This document shows, piece by piece, positions 1 to 9,214 of a stretch of DNA of 64,000 nucleotides (positions are counted from its first letter, which is position 1; the number at the start of each line of letters is the position of its first letter). Position numbers and translations under genes: made by a program. The notes below the pieces were generated by a model. It searched no databases and was not told the origin of the DNA. It was given only the letters and a program-made list of their open reading frames with translations. The stretch covers positions 2,001,526 to 2,065,525 of the forward strand of contig JAKCFJ010000001.1 of NCBI GenBank assembly GCA_025041175.1. Direction: 5' to 3'. Source of the stretch: Halobacteriales archaeon YIM A00010. GTDB lineage: Archaea; Halobacteriota; Halobacteria; Halobacteriales; Haloarculaceae.

Positions 1-1
1 G

Positions 2-1372
2 CTGTTCGGCGCGGTGTTTGCGATGACCGCCGCGACGATCGTCAGCGGGGCGGTCGCTGGGCGGATGAAGCTGCGGGCGTACGTCACCTACACCGTGGTG
101 TTGGCGGCGGTGATCTACCCGGTCGTGACGGGACTCACGTGGACCGGTGGCTGGCTCGACAGCTTCGGGTTTACCGACTTCGCGGGCGGAATGATTGTCC
201 ACGGAATGGGCGGCATCGCTGGGCTTACGGCCGCGTGGATCGTCGGACCCCGGATCGATCGGTTCAACGAGGATGGCACAGCGAACGTCATTCCGGGCCA
301 CTCGATCACGTTCGCGGTGTTGGGGACGTTGATCCTCTGTTTCGGCTGGTACGGGTTCAACGTCGGGACGGCCGCCGCCCCGCTTGCGGAGGGAGCAACG
401 GAGCTCGCTGATTTCGGTTTCGTCGGTCGTGTGGCGCTCACGACGACGCTCGGGATGGCTGCGGGTGCCATCGGTGCTGCCGGTATCTCACTCTGGAAGA
501 CGGGGAAGGTCGACACGCTGTACGTCGCAAACGGCATGTTGGCCGGACTGGTCGGCATCACGAGCAACACGAACCTGATCACGTGGTACGGGGCGCTGTT
601 CATCGGTGCCATCGCGGGCGCACAGCTCCCGATCGTGTTCGAGACGATCGAAAAGCGGCTGAACGTCGACGACGTGTGCGCGGTCTTTTCGGTTCACGGC
701 AGCGCGGGCGTCATCGGCGCGCTCCTGGTGGGCGTTCCGGTGTTGACCGTTCCGGACGCAGGCGTGAGCATCACGAGTCAGCTGGTCGGGGTGGTCGTCA
801 TCGCCGGATGGACCGTGCTCACCACGGCGCTGGTCTTCGGCGTGCTGAAAGCCATCGGGCAGATCCGCGTCTCCCAGGCCCACGAGCACGACGGGCTCGA
901 CATCAGCGAACACGGCGTGGAAACGTATCCGGAGTTCGGACCGGAGGAGACGCCGGCGGCCGACGGGTCTGGCGTCGTCGCCTCGGGCGATGGCACGCCC
1001 CGGACCGACGGTGGACAGCCCAACGAGAGTGAAATCAAGATGGTTATGGCGTACGTCCGTCCGGACAAACTCGCCGCGGTCAAACGCGCGCTCGCCGACG
1101 TCGGTGCGCCATCCTTGACCGTTACGAACGTCTCCGGTCGTGGTTCTCAGCCCGCGAAAAAGGGCCAATGGCGCGGCGAGGAGTACACGGTGGATCTTCA
1201 CCAGAAGGTAAAAATCGAGTGTGTCGTTGCCGACGTGCCGGCCCAAGACGTCGCAGACGCGATCTGTGACGCCGCAAGAACCGGTGAGCCTGGCGACGGG
1301 AAGGTGTTCATCCTCCCTGTCGAGGCAGCCACACAAATACGAACCGGCAACACCGGCCACGACGCGGTCTGA
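2..1372 (+). CDS. Ammonium transporter fused to a C-terminal PII domain (5' end outside window)
   Basis: Membrane channel for ammonium/ammonia with a built-in nitrogen-status sensor. The frame is open from base 2, so the N-terminus lies outside the window. The first ~290 visible residues are hydrophobic Amt/Rh-type segments, including an Amt-like [11 protein letters not shown]. After a polar Gly/Asp/Pro-rich linker, from about nt 1022 the protein becomes a full PII domain of ~115 residues: [12 protein letters not shown] start, T-loop with the conserved Tyr in RGEEYTVD, the KVKIE strand, and the nucleotide-binding [10 protein letters not shown]...[11 protein letters not shown] end. In most archaea GlnK is a separate gene beside amt and plugs the channel. 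Here the inhibitor is covalently tethered. Amt and PII identities are sure. The fusion is direct, because one frame without a stop spans both. Confidence 0.93.
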   Translation: MFGAVFAMTAATIVSGAVAGRMKLRAYVTYTVVLAAVIYPVVTGLTWTGGWLDSFGFTDFAGGMIVHGMGGIAGLTAAWIVGPRIDRFNEDGTANVIPGHSITFAVLGTLILCFGWYGFNVGTAAAPLAEGATELADFGFVGRVALTTTLGMAAGAIGAAGISLWKTGKVDTLYVANGMLAGLVGITSNTNLITWYGALFIGAIAGAQLPIVFETIEKRLNVDDVCAVFSVHGSAGVIGALLVGVPVLTVPDAGVSITSQLVGVVVIAGWTVLTTALVFGVLKAIGQIRVSQAHEHDGLDISEHGVETYPEFGPEETPAADGSGVVASGDGTPRTDGGQPNESEIKMVMAYVRPDKLAAVKRALADVGAPSLTVTNVSGRGSQPAKKGQWRGEEYTVDLHQKVKIECVVADVPAQDVADAICDAARTGEPGDGKVFILPVEAATQIRTGNTGHDAV

Positions 1373-1646
1373 TCCCACACCGAGACGAACACCACCGAAC
1401 TCGATTTTTATGACGGGCAAATTCGACACGCTGAACAGACGCATTACAATCAAAAGTAGTTCATCGCTGATCACGAGCGTGTGCCCGTGTGGCCCTGTCC
1501 GGACGAGACATCCACGCGTTCACGAAAGCGATCGGAACCAGACAGACGGCGATGCTCATCCAGTCTGTAGTGATGTGTTCGGGAGAGTCCAACACAGTCG
1601 GTCCGGATCCAAACCTCTTAACGCGTCGACCGGCTTCGTTCGCGTA

Positions 1647-2120
1647 ATGGGACTCATCCGGGTAGTGTGGGGTAGCGCACACGCTCCGACGGCGATGGCG
1701 TCGTACGACGCCGCGCTCGCGGACGCGAACATCCACAACTACAACCTCGTCGGGGTTTCGTCAGTGATACCGGAAAACGCGGCGGTCGAGGCGGTGGGGA
1801 CCGCGCCGGATCTGGGACCGGCGGGTGAGCGCCTCACCGTGGTGGAGAGCCGGAAAACCGTCGTGCAGGGGCAGGCCGTTGCGGGCCTCGGATGGGCAAC
1901 CGAGCCGTCGGGGCGGGGCATCTTCTATGAGACCAGCGGCACCGATCCCGAGAGCGTCACGGGCCGACTCGGCCGCGGACTCGACGCCGGGCGCGCGCTG
2001 CGCGACTGGGCGTTCACCGACAGCGGCCGCAAGACCGTGACGGCCCCAAACGGCGCGGCCGACGAACACACGACGGCAGTCGTGCTGGCGGTGTACGGCG
2101 AGAGCACGCCGTTGGTGTGA
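1647..2120 (+). CDS. pdaD: Pyruvoyl-dependent arginine decarboxylase
   Basis: Converts arginine to agmatine. In archaea agmatine is used for agmatidine in tRNA-Ile(CAU) and for polyamines. The protein is 157 aa, usual for the family. The self-cleavage motif GVSSVIP is at residues 36-42. By family knowledge, cleavage between the two serines (S38/S39) makes the beta chain and the pyruvoyl group on the alpha chain. The reading frame stays open far upstream, but the start at 1647 gives the family's typical N-terminus (MGLIRVVWGSA) and the upstream stretch looks non-coding. It is followed by the separately promoted gene at 2208. No partner genes of polyamine synthesis are adjacent. Confidence 0.93.
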   Translation: MGLIRVVWGSAHAPTAMASYDAALADANIHNYNLVGVSSVIPENAAVEAVGTAPDLGPAGERLTVVESRKTVVQGQAVAGLGWATEPSGRGIFYETSGTDPESVTGRLGRGLDAGRALRDWAFTDSGRKTVTAPNGAADEHTTAVVLAVYGESTPLV

Positions 2121-2176
2121 CTGCCGACGCTCCGGCCTCCGAGAGCTTAGCGTCCATACCAAGCTAATCAGCATCA

Positions 2177-2183
2177 TTTATAT
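2177..2183 (+). promoter_or_regulatory. TATA box for the gene at 2208
   Basis: The heptamer tttatat ends 24 nt before the ATG at 2208. This is the spacing expected of a haloarchaeal leaderless transcript. Confidence 0.55.
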
Positions 2184-2207
2184 TCTCGCTGCTCCTGGGA
2201 CGGTCGA

Positions 2208-2540
2208 ATGCACGGTAACACACCATACACGGGTCCCTCCGAAGACGCTGATCTCTCTGGCGAACAGATCCGATCGCTCCAGAGCGACGTAGCCAACGTA
2301 ACCGAACAAACCCGGGCGCTGCTTCCCGACGAGTTCGTGGTCGGATCGGAACTCAGGGACGGAAACGACGGCACACACGGAGCTGTGAGCGTCCAACCGC
2401 CTGTGGGTCGGGTCATCTCGACCGGCGTGCCCACTGACGCGTCGGACGAAGAACACAGCGATCTTGCACACGAACTCGCGGCCGGAGCAGCCCTCCAAGT
2501 CAAACGTGCCATCTCCGACATCGATCCGACTGCAGGATGA
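2208..2540 (+). CDS. DUF5811-like conserved haloarchaeal protein
   Basis: A 110-aa acidic soluble protein. It starts MHGNTPYTG, has a central segment LLPDEFVVGSEL and a conserved-looking PPVGRVISTG, and ends in a helix ALQVKRAISDID. I recognise this as the small Halobacteria-only family annotated as DUF5811; the function is unknown. No signal peptide, membrane segment or metal-binding cysteines are visible. Its own TATA box 24 nt upstream suggests a monocistronic leaderless mRNA. It faces the small membrane gene at 2563-2748 tail to tail. Confidence 0.8.
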   Translation: MHGNTPYTGPSEDADLSGEQIRSLQSDVANVTEQTRALLPDEFVVGSELRDGNDGTHGAVSVQPPVGRVISTGVPTDASDEEHSDLAHELAAGAALQVKRAISDIDPTAG

Positions 2541-2562
2541 TCGAATTGGGTCGGAAGGGACG

Positions 2563-2748
2563 CTACCCGAACTCTGCCGGTGGATCGATGAACAGCGCGT
2601 AGCCGAGCACCCCCAGCGCAGGAATCCCACCGACGCCCAACCCCAACGTCGCCGAAACCGACGACACGACGCTCACTATCGTCCCCAACGCCACCGGAAG
2701 CATCATCACCGCGAGCACCGCGTCGTACGAACTCAACGCACTGATCAT
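2563..2748 (-). CDS. Small two-helix membrane protein
   Basis: A 61-aa hydrophobic protein with two predicted transmembrane stretches, about residues 8-30 and 36-54. They are separated by a Gly-rich turn (LGLGVGGIPALG), and the tail IDPPAEFG is short and charged. Short proteins of this kind are common in haloarchaea and uncharacterised. Evidence for it being real is the clean ATG, full-length hydrophobic patterning and placement between two genes with no overlap. It could be transcribed with the strongly expressed infB region only if read through, since infB ends 74 nt downstream on the same strand. Confidence 0.65.
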   Translation of the reverse strand: MISALSSYDAVLAVMMLPVALGTIVSVVSSVSATLGLGVGGIPALGVLGYALFIDPPAEFG

Positions 2749-2821
2749 GACATCTCAACATATCGTTCTCGACCTAATTAATAGTTATTACCGCGACTGC
2801 GTTCGCGGTCCGGGAGCTATC

Positions 2822-4636
2822 TCACTTCCCCCAGAAGGGGTCGACGCTGCGCCGTTTGTCGAGATACCGCGCGAGCGCCTCCCGTTCGTCCGCCGGGATG
2901 TCCGCTCGGAGCTCCTGTTCTAAGATCTTGGCGTGTTTTTCGGGGAGTTCGGTCCACAGCTCGTCGCCTTCTTTGATCTGTCGGCCCACGGTCGGCCCGT
3001 CGATGGAAACGCTGACGCGCTCGCCGGCCCGCGCCGAATCGAGATCTTCGCCCTGCGATTGGATGCCCTTGAGGACGCCGACGCGTTCGGGATCGTTCCC
3101 GTCGAACACGACGACAGGGGAGTTCCGGTGGAGCGTCCCCGACGACACTTCCACGCCGACCACCGCGGGGTTCGACTGTCGAAACACGTGGTCTTCGAGG
3201 ATCCGGAACGTACACGGACGCATGATGTTTTCGAGGACGGTGTCCTGCTGGGCGCGCTCGATCTCCTCCACGAACGCCTCGTACTGCTCCACCAGCTGGT
3301 ATATGACGTCGTCCTGAAAGAGGCGAACGTCCCCTTCCTCGGCTCGATCGTCCGCCTCGGAGAGAACGTCGACGTTGAACGCGAGAATCGCCTGGTTCTG
3401 TGGTTTTTCGGCGGTGGTGGCGACGGCAACGTCGCGGGCGGCCACGCCACCGACCTCCGCGCGGACGATCGGAATCTCGGCCTCCTGAAGCGCGTTTGCG
3501 ATCGCTTCGAGGCTTCCGAGGGTATCGGCTTTGACGACGACGCCGTTCTCGTCGGTTTCGACAGCGATTTCGGCGAGCTCGGCTTCGACGTCTTGGGTGA
3601 CCGTTTCGAGTTTCTGCTCGCGGACGACACGAACGGGCGCGCCGGCGATGGCGTCGTCCAGATCGGGCGCTGCGATCTTCACACCTGCTGCCGCACTCAC
3701 TTCGTCGGTCCGCTCGAACTGTTTTTCCGTCCGGATCTCCGCCAGCGCGCGCGGCTGGAGGAGGGCGCGCACGTCGGTCTCGATCACCCCGTTCGTCGCC
3801 CCAACCACGACGGTGTCGTCGGTCCGAATCGTCCCGTCGTACAGCACCACGTCGAGCGTCGTCCCGAACCCTTTCTCTTCTGTTACCTCCAGCACTGTTC
3901 CCGCCCCCGGTCCTGTGGTGTCGATCTCCATTTCCTCTTTCATGTAGCGCTGTGAGAGACCCATGAGAACGGTGAGCAGATCGGGAATCCCCTCGCCAGT
4001 CAGGGCGCTGAGCGGAACGAGTCCGGCGTTGCGCTGGAAGTTACGGACCTTCCAGTACATATCGGAAGAGATGTCGTTGTCGCTCAGTTCGCCGATGAGG
4101 GCGTAGAGCTGTTCGTCGAGCCGCTCGCGCGTGCGATCGGATTGGGCGTCGAGGCTGGTTTGGATGGGCCCGTCCTCGTGCGTGTTCCAGCCGGGAATCG
4201 TGTCGATCTTGTTGGCGGCCACGACGAACGGCGTTTGGGTTCGTTTGAGGATGTCGAGCGCTTCGATGGTTTGGGGTTGAAAGCCGTCGTTCACGTCGAT
4301 AACGAGGATGGCGATGTCGGCCAGCGCGCCGCCGCGCGCTCGCAGCGTCGAAAACGAGTGGTGGCCGGGCGTGTCGATGAACAGCAACCCTGGGAGATCG
4401 AAGTCGTCGGGATCGACCAATCCGCCGGCGATGTCGGAGATCACATCGAGCGGAACGGCTGTCGCGCCGATGTGTTGGGTGATCGCGCCGGATTCACCCT
4501 GTGTGACGGCCGATCCCCGTATCGTGTCGAGCAGACTCGTTTTTCCGTGATCGACGTGGCCGAGAACCGCGACGATAGGCGTCCGCAATCCACCAGAACC
4601 AGAACGTGTATCGGGATTGGTATCCGTATCAGACAT
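2822..4636 (-). CDS. infB: Translation initiation factor aIF5B (IF-2 homologue)
   Basis: Ribosome-dependent GTPase promoting subunit joining and initiator tRNA placement. 604 aa from ATG at 4636; an in-frame GTG three codons upstream (4645) is the alternative. G domain: G1 GHVDHGKT at residues 26-33, G3 DTPGHHS, G4 NKID. Domain II and the archaeal/eukaryotic C-terminal half follow (ADTLGSLEAI, AEVGGVAARDV, and a FRQSNPAVVGVEV barrel). It ends with a conserved-looking RSVDPFWGK tail. The length matches archaeal aIF5B, which lacks the long bacterial N-terminus. It is divergently transcribed from the PRC-barrel gene at 4779. Confidence 0.97.
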   Translation of the reverse strand: MSDTDTNPDTRSGSGGLRTPIVAVLGHVDHGKTSLLDTIRGSAVTQGESGAITQHIGATAVPLDVISDIAGGLVDPDDFDLPGLLFIDTPGHHSFSTLRARGGALADIAILVIDVNDGFQPQTIEALDILKRTQTPFVVAANKIDTIPGWNTHEDGPIQTSLDAQSDRTRERLDEQLYALIGELSDNDISSDMYWKVRNFQRNAGLVPLSALTGEGIPDLLTVLMGLSQRYMKEEMEIDTTGPGAGTVLEVTEEKGFGTTLDVVLYDGTIRTDDTVVVGATNGVIETDVRALLQPRALAEIRTEKQFERTDEVSAAAGVKIAAPDLDDAIAGAPVRVVREQKLETVTQDVEAELAEIAVETDENGVVVKADTLGSLEAIANALQEAEIPIVRAEVGGVAARDVAVATTAEKPQNQAILAFNVDVLSEADDRAEEGDVRLFQDDVIYQLVEQYEAFVEEIERAQQDTVLENIMRPCTFRILEDHVFRQSNPAVVGVEVSSGTLHRNSPVVVFDGNDPERVGVLKGIQSQGEDLDSARAGERVSVSIDGPTVGRQIKEGDELWTELPEKHAKILEQELRADIPADEREALARYLDKRRSVDPFWGK

Positions 4637-4747
4637 GGAACTCACCGGAGAGAACTCCTTATGGATGTCTATCGGTCTTCGGGGTTAAGTCTTAAGAAGC
4701 GGCGGATGAAACCTGCAGCCTCCGTCCGCCTGAACGGTTCCCTCGTC

Positions 4748-4754
4748 TTTATAT
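4748..4754 (+). promoter_or_regulatory. TATA box for the PRC-barrel/nob1 transcript
   Basis: tttatat ends 24 nt before the ATG at 4779, consistent with a leaderless mRNA covering the PRC-barrel gene and nob1. Confidence 0.55.
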
Positions 4755-4778
4755 GCCATCCTCCGGTATGAGGAATAT

Positions 4779-5015
4779 ATGCCCACGATCCTCGCCGAGA
4801 ACCTTTCGGAGAAGGCGATCACCGGTTCGGACGGCACACACATCGGGATACTGCACAACATCACGATGAACGTTGAAAACGGACAGCTAGACAACCTCAT
4901 CGTCGACCCCAAGGCGGGCGGCAATGAGAACTTCGCGACCAACGACTACGGGCACTACCTGATCCCCGTCGATCGAGTGACGGCAGTCAAAGACCACGTC
5001 ATCGTTCGCCGCTAA
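4779..5015 (+). CDS. PRC-barrel domain protein
   Basis: A 78-aa single-domain PRC-barrel protein. This beta-barrel is found in RimM and in photosynthetic reaction centre H subunits, and in archaea mostly as small stand-alone proteins of unknown detail. Visible family features are GSDGTHIGILHNI, the central LDNLIVDPKAGG and the closing strand YLIPVDRVTAVKDHVIVRR. It is separated by only 5 nt from nob1 and probably cotranscribed. That suggests a role in ribosome biogenesis or RNA processing, but the link is inference from position. Confidence 0.92.
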   Translation: MPTILAENLSEKAITGSDGTHIGILHNITMNVENGQLDNLIVDPKAGGNENFATNDYGHYLIPVDRVTAVKDHVIVRR

Positions 5016-5020
5016 GATAA

Positions 5021-5476
5021 ATGCGAGTTCTCGACGCTTCGGCTTTCATCAAGGAGTACAACACCACTGGTCGAACAGCGACGGTGCCCCGCGTCCGCGA
5101 GGAGCTCACCGCAGAGAGCGGCTACCGGTTCGACGCTCTCGAAGGAAGCGGTATGCACGTCCACGTCCCCGACACGATGGCGATCGAGCGCGTCGAACGC
5201 GCGGCGCGCGACAGCGGCGATTTCGGTGAGCTGTCGGAGACGGACGTTCGGTTGCTCGCCGCGGCGATCGAACTCGACGCGACGCTCGTCACCGACGATT
5301 ACGCGATGCAGAACGTCGCCGAACAGCTCTCGATCGGGATCGATTCGATCGATCAGGAGGGAATCACCGAAGAACGCGACTGGGAGTTTCAGTGTGTCGG
5401 GTGTGGCCGCGTTTACGACGACGACCCGGAGCGCTGTCCGGTCTGTGGCAGTGAGTGCACGAGAAAGCGGCCCTAA
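5021..5476 (+). CDS. nob1: Ribosome-maturation endonuclease Nob1
   Basis: PIN-domain endonuclease that trims the 3' end of small-subunit rRNA precursor. 151 aa. The PIN acidic residues visible are D5 (VLDASAFI), E28/E29, D75 (SETDVRLLA) and D92/D93 (LVTDDYAM). The C-terminal zinc ribbon has cysteines 125, 128, 139 and 142 (CVGCG...CPVCG). Both domains and the order match archaeal Nob1. It is directly downstream of the PRC-barrel gene (5-nt gap), so the two form one operon. Confidence 0.92.
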   Translation: MRVLDASAFIKEYNTTGRTATVPRVREELTAESGYRFDALEGSGMHVHVPDTMAIERVERAARDSGDFGELSETDVRLLAAAIELDATLVTDDYAMQNVAEQLSIGIDSIDQEGITEERDWEFQCVGCGRVYDDDPERCPVCGSECTRKRP

Positions 5477-5495
5477 CGAACATGGTAGGACCACG

Positions 5496-6608
5496 ATGAA
5501 CGTCGCGGTGATTGGTGGTGGTGCGGTGGGTGTCACCGCCGCGCTCGAACTCGCGGCGCGAGACGTTGGGGTAACAGTTTACGAGCGCCACGCGATCGGT
5601 GACGGAAGCGCGAGCAGCGGCCGCGCGGCCGGGCTCTGTTACGACGCGTACGCGGGACGGATCGACGCAAACGTCGGTGAGCGGGCGCTGTCCCGGTTCA
5701 AAGAGTGGTCCGGGGAGGGTGGATTCGAATTCACCCCGTGTCCGTACGTCTGGCTGGCTCGCTCGGGCGACAAAAAGCGGGCGGCCGCCGTCCGCGAGCA
5801 GGCGGCGCGGATGCAAGAGCACGGTCGGGCCGTCTCACTCGTCTCGGCCGACGACCTCGCGGACCGCTACCCAGCGCTTCGCGTGGAGGACATCGCCGTC
5901 GCGGCGATCGCCGAAAACGCGGGGTACACCGAGCCGGCGGAGTACACCCGGTCGATCGCGGACCGAGCGGCCACAGCAGGGGCCACGATCCGAACCGAAA
6001 CGCCGGCAACCCTGCGATCCAGGGGAACGGTGATCGAGACGGCTACGGGCCGCGAATCGTTCGATGCGGTGCTCGTCGCCGCCGGTGCGCACACGAAACG
6101 CGTGCTCGTGGAGATCGACGTTCCGATTCCGCTCAAGCCCTACCGGGTGCAGGCGCTCACGACCGACCCGACCGAAATCGACGCGCCGATGCTGTTCGAT
6201 GGAACCGGGGGCTACTACCTCCGGCCACACGAGGACGGTCTGTTCGTCGGCGACGGAACCGAGCCGATCGAGCGCGATCCCGACGACTGGAGCCACTCGG
6301 CCGACGACTGGTTCGTCGAGGCGGTGGATACGTACACACGAACCGCGATCGGTCGGACGCTCGCCACGGACGACGCGTGGGCCGGGCTGTGTACGGCCAC
6401 GCCGGACGGCGATCCGCTGCTCGGGGAGATCGTCCCTGGCGTGTTCGTCGCCGCCGGCTGGCAGGGCCACGGCTTCATGCGCGCGCCAGCGCTCGGGGCG
6501 ACCGTTGCCGAGCAACTGCTGGACGGAGCGGGAATCGACGCGTTCGACCCGAACCGGTTCGAGGGAAGCGAATCGTTCGAGATCGTCGAAGGGATGGCCA
6601 TCGAGTGA
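5496..6608 (+). CDS. FAD-dependent amine/amino-acid oxidoreductase (DadA/glycine oxidase type)
   Basis: 370-aa flavoprotein of the DAO superfamily. Rossmann dinucleotide motif GGGAVG lies at residues 7-12, with an acidic/Arg strand end VTVYER. A second FAD contact is at FDAVLVAAGAHTKRV, and the C-terminal GxxxGHG-like signature is VAAGWQGHGFMRAPALG. Such enzymes oxidise secondary or primary amines (D-amino acids, glycine, sarcosine) to imines. The exact substrate cannot be told. The start at 5496 is preceded by a weak purine-rich ggtagga. It lies 19 nt after nob1 and could ride the same transcript. Confidence 0.88.
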   Translation: MNVAVIGGGAVGVTAALELAARDVGVTVYERHAIGDGSASSGRAAGLCYDAYAGRIDANVGERALSRFKEWSGEGGFEFTPCPYVWLARSGDKKRAAAVREQAARMQEHGRAVSLVSADDLADRYPALRVEDIAVAAIAENAGYTEPAEYTRSIADRAATAGATIRTETPATLRSRGTVIETATGRESFDAVLVAAGAHTKRVLVEIDVPIPLKPYRVQALTTDPTEIDAPMLFDGTGGYYLRPHEDGLFVGDGTEPIERDPDDWSHSADDWFVEAVDTYTRTAIGRTLATDDAWAGLCTATPDGDPLLGEIVPGVFVAAGWQGHGFMRAPALGATVAEQLLDGAGIDAFDPNRFEGSESFEIVEGMAIE

Positions 6609-6686
6609 GCCTACGACGAGTGAGCGTTCGGGCTCGGAATGGTGGCGTTGGGACGACCAGCGGCGTCGATGTCGACAGCCAGCGCG

Positions 6687-7753
6687 TCACAGCCCCAGTA
6701 ACACATCCTGGTCGTGGGCGTCGGGCGTGTGCCGGACATCCTCGACGGTCTCGGCGTTGGTGATCGCTTCGTCCACGATCTCCTCGGGCGTTTCGACCAG
6801 CATCGGCGCGGAGTCAGCCACCCACTCGGGCGTTGCTTCGGGCAAGTGGTCCGGAGTGAGCGCTGCTATCCGGTCCGGGGAAACGTCGTGGGCCCGACAG
6901 TAATACTTCAGGGCGGCTATATCTGCTGCGTCGGTCGTGTCGAGGTCGGTCGTCGGTTCTGGAGAAGCGTTCTCCGAATCCAGGTCGGTACAGAGCCTGC
7001 CGTGGCCTGGTGTCCAGTACACTTCGACATCCCGGTCGTGAAGATGCTCGAGTGTCGCATCGTGAGGGTGGGCGTCGTTCTCGTTCTCGCTCGTATGCTT
7101 ATTGTGCAAACCGCTCGAAATTACTGCAACGTCTGGATCGACCCGATCGAGGAACTCCTCGCTGGTCGCGTTGTTTGAACCGTGATGGGAGAGAACGAGG
7201 ATATCGGCGTCGAGGCTCACGTCGTTCTCTTCGCTGTCGTGCCGGGACATCATCCATGTCTCGCCGTTGAGTCCGCCGGTATCCTCGACATCGCCCATGA
7301 ACAAGGCTGACTGCTCGCCCTCGGTTTTGAACGCGAGGCTGTTTGCGTTGGCCCCGGTCGGTTTGAGGGTGTTTCTCCGCCCGGTTTCTGGGCTTGTGAA
7401 CGTCACTGTTTCCGGTTCATCGGGAGGGGCCAGAACCTGGATATCCGAGTCCGGTGTGAGTAAATCGCCTTCTGAAACCTGTCTGATGGTCTCTGGGTCG
7501 TGTTTTTCTAAGTAACGATCATACGTCTCCCAGACAAGCGGACTCACGCCTTTTTCTGGTTTCTCGGTATCAGGATCACACAGTTCATACCGATCTGCGT
7601 CAGGCTCGACGACGTTCTGTATCTCATAGCCGTGGTCATACAATTCTTCGACACCACCCGTATGGTCGTCATGAATATGCGTTAGAACGAATGTTTCGAT
7701 TGGGATATTCCCGGTATCTGTCTCTGGCGTTGTCCGTTCAGCTAATAAGAACG
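6687..7753 (-). pseudogene. Metallo-beta-lactamase-fold hydrolase, 5'-truncated
   Basis: The frame encodes most of a ComEC/Rec2-type MBL domain. The metal motif THIHDDHTGG is encoded at about 7665-7700, upstream of the first in-frame ATG (7643). It is followed by LFMGDVEDTGG, LVLSHHGSNNAT and a TPGHG segment, then a ~100-residue acidic tail. There is no start codon upstream of the metal motif. The frame runs into a short repeat (7754-7783) and stops at 7794-7796. The usual ~50 N-terminal residues, including the first MBL strands, are absent. Starting at 7643 would leave out the metal ligands. I read this as a gene decapitated by an element end. Confidence 0.72.
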
Positions 7754-7783
7754 CTCTGGTGAATACAGAGCTTCTATTCAGCA
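7754..7783. repeat. Element-end-like repeat, copy A
   Basis: It consists of ctctggtgaat, 9 nt, then ctattcagca. The same two blocks in the same order recur at 8996-9023 with a 7-nt spacer. The blocks are roughly inverted to each other (tggtgaat versus attcagca). This copy lies exactly where the metallo-beta-lactamase reading frame loses homology. Confidence 0.5.
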
Positions 7784-7837
7784 GATACAGCGTTCAAACA
7801 CAGGAGAACTGACCGTCTATATCACTCCATGACTGTC

Positions 7838-8929
7838 TCACCGATGACGAAGCAAAATGTATGTGACAACGCCGAGGATCAACGCGATTCCGAGATTGAC
7901 GAGGACACCAAGTACGGCAATCCCGATCACTAACCAATACTCGCTCGCTCGACGGAGACTCGTGTAGCCGAGTTGGAACGCGATGACGATTAAGATCACT
8001 CCGAGTATGGCCAATGGATACGCGGCGACAAGGCCGATTGCCAAGACCGCAACCAGAATGTAGCCAACACCCAGAATGACGTTCGATCCAGCGGTTCGAG
8101 CTCCGAATGCGTATTTCCCAGCGATCCCACCACTCCCGTGGCACATCGGAAACGCCCCGAATGGGACAGCGACCAGATTCATCGCCCCCATGCTTGCGGA
8201 GAGTTGATCCGGGGAGATGTCTCGATCAAAGTAATCACTCAACAATACGGACGCCCCGAGACAGGCGTTTGCGAGCGTCATCGCCAACTGGGCCGCGGCT
8301 GCTTCCGCTGCCGGGAGCGTCACATCGGTTAGCCCGAACAGCAACATTCCATCGGCTGAAGGCAGCTGCGGGCTTGGAAACCCGCTGTGGAAGACGACGA
8401 TACCGGCTCCAACTACCAGGATCACCATTGCACTCGAATTGACATAGCCACGTACAATCATGGGGGCCGCGATGACGAGCGCTATGCCCGCCAACCAGGG
8501 ATCGCCCAGCCCGAGCCTGACGCCAGTTTCCAACAACACGAGAGCGACACCGAGTTGGATTCCCCGCACCACCGGCTGCCCAAGGAGGTGTTGGATTCGA
8601 CTGATCGTCCCAGTTGCCCCAATGACCAGGAGAATGCCCCCAAGCAGGAATCCAGCGGCCAGAAACTCATCGGTTGAAATCGTCCCCGCCAAGATTAACG
8701 CGGCGAGCGCTTTCATCGGTTCGACGGAAACTGGTGCACCGAAATACAGCCCCCAGACGATCTGAAACACGCCAAGCCAGATGAGCATCACCGCAAGCGA
8801 GAGGTCTGTGAGGACGGCTGCCGCGACCACAATCGGCAACACAGTTATCGTATCCCCTACTGCCCCGGTCACTTCCTTCCAGGAAAATTCAAGCGTGGTG
8901 TTGGAAGGGGACGAAATAGAGAAACCCAT
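7838..8929 (-). CDS. MOT1/SulP-type molybdate (or sulfate) transporter
   Basis: 363-aa polytopic membrane protein, about ten hydrophobic segments. The two signature motifs of the MOT1 family are present. PVSVEPMKALAA follows an early helix, and FPMCHGSGGIAGKYAFGART lies in the second half. MOT1 proteins import molybdate with high affinity; some relatives carry sulfate. I chose the ATG at 8929 rather than the ORF opening at 8980, because a TATA-like tttttaac (8953-8960, minus strand) lies 24 nt upstream and the extra 17 residues look non-coding. The gene is bracketed by two related short repeats (7754-7783, 8996-9023) and stands alone. No molybdate-binding protein or Mo-cofactor gene is adjacent. 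Confidence 0.85.
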   Translation of the reverse strand: MGFSISSPSNTTLEFSWKEVTGAVGDTITVLPIVVAAAVLTDLSLAVMLIWLGVFQIVWGLYFGAPVSVEPMKALAALILAGTISTDEFLAAGFLLGGILLVIGATGTISRIQHLLGQPVVRGIQLGVALVLLETGVRLGLGDPWLAGIALVIAAPMIVRGYVNSSAMVILVVGAGIVVFHSGFPSPQLPSADGMLLFGLTDVTLPAAEAAAAQLAMTLANACLGASVLLSDYFDRDISPDQLSASMGAMNLVAVPFGAFPMCHGSGGIAGKYAFGARTAGSNVILGVGYILVAVLAIGLVAAYPLAILGVILIVIAFQLGYTSLRRASEYWLVIGIAVLGVLVNLGIALILGVVTYILLRHR

Positions 8930-8995
8930 TGATCCTAAGTTCACGGGTGACGTTAAAAACGCCTTGATAGTAACCGCCAAAATCTCAAACGCGTC

Positions 8996-9023
8996 TCTGG
9001 TGAATTTGCGCCCTATTCAGCAC
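8996..9023. repeat. Element-end-like repeat, copy B
   Basis: Same two blocks as 7754-7783 (ctctggtgaat ... ctattcagca), with a spacer of 7 instead of 9 nt. It lies 67 nt upstream of the MOT1-type gene. The following ~120 nt contain no recognisable gene. Confidence 0.5.
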
Positions 9024-9214
9024 GTCCTCTTCAACCCATCAATAATATTTTCAACAGAGCCATTACTTACCCACGCCGAACGCATTCCCTCTGAGAACGA
9101 ACGTCCCATCCGTGCGGTGTGGCCTGCTGCCCACCAGAGCTGATCGATCAGTAGTATTGACAGATCTCTTTCCTGTTCGATAGCTTTTTACTCACGCATT
9201 GCGATGAGAAGCAC

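Noticed and set aside
2-1372. Two separate genes amt and glnK
   Set aside because: There is no stop codon between the channel and PII parts, and no ribosome site or TATA box near nt 1000-1040. An internal start cannot be excluded experimentally.
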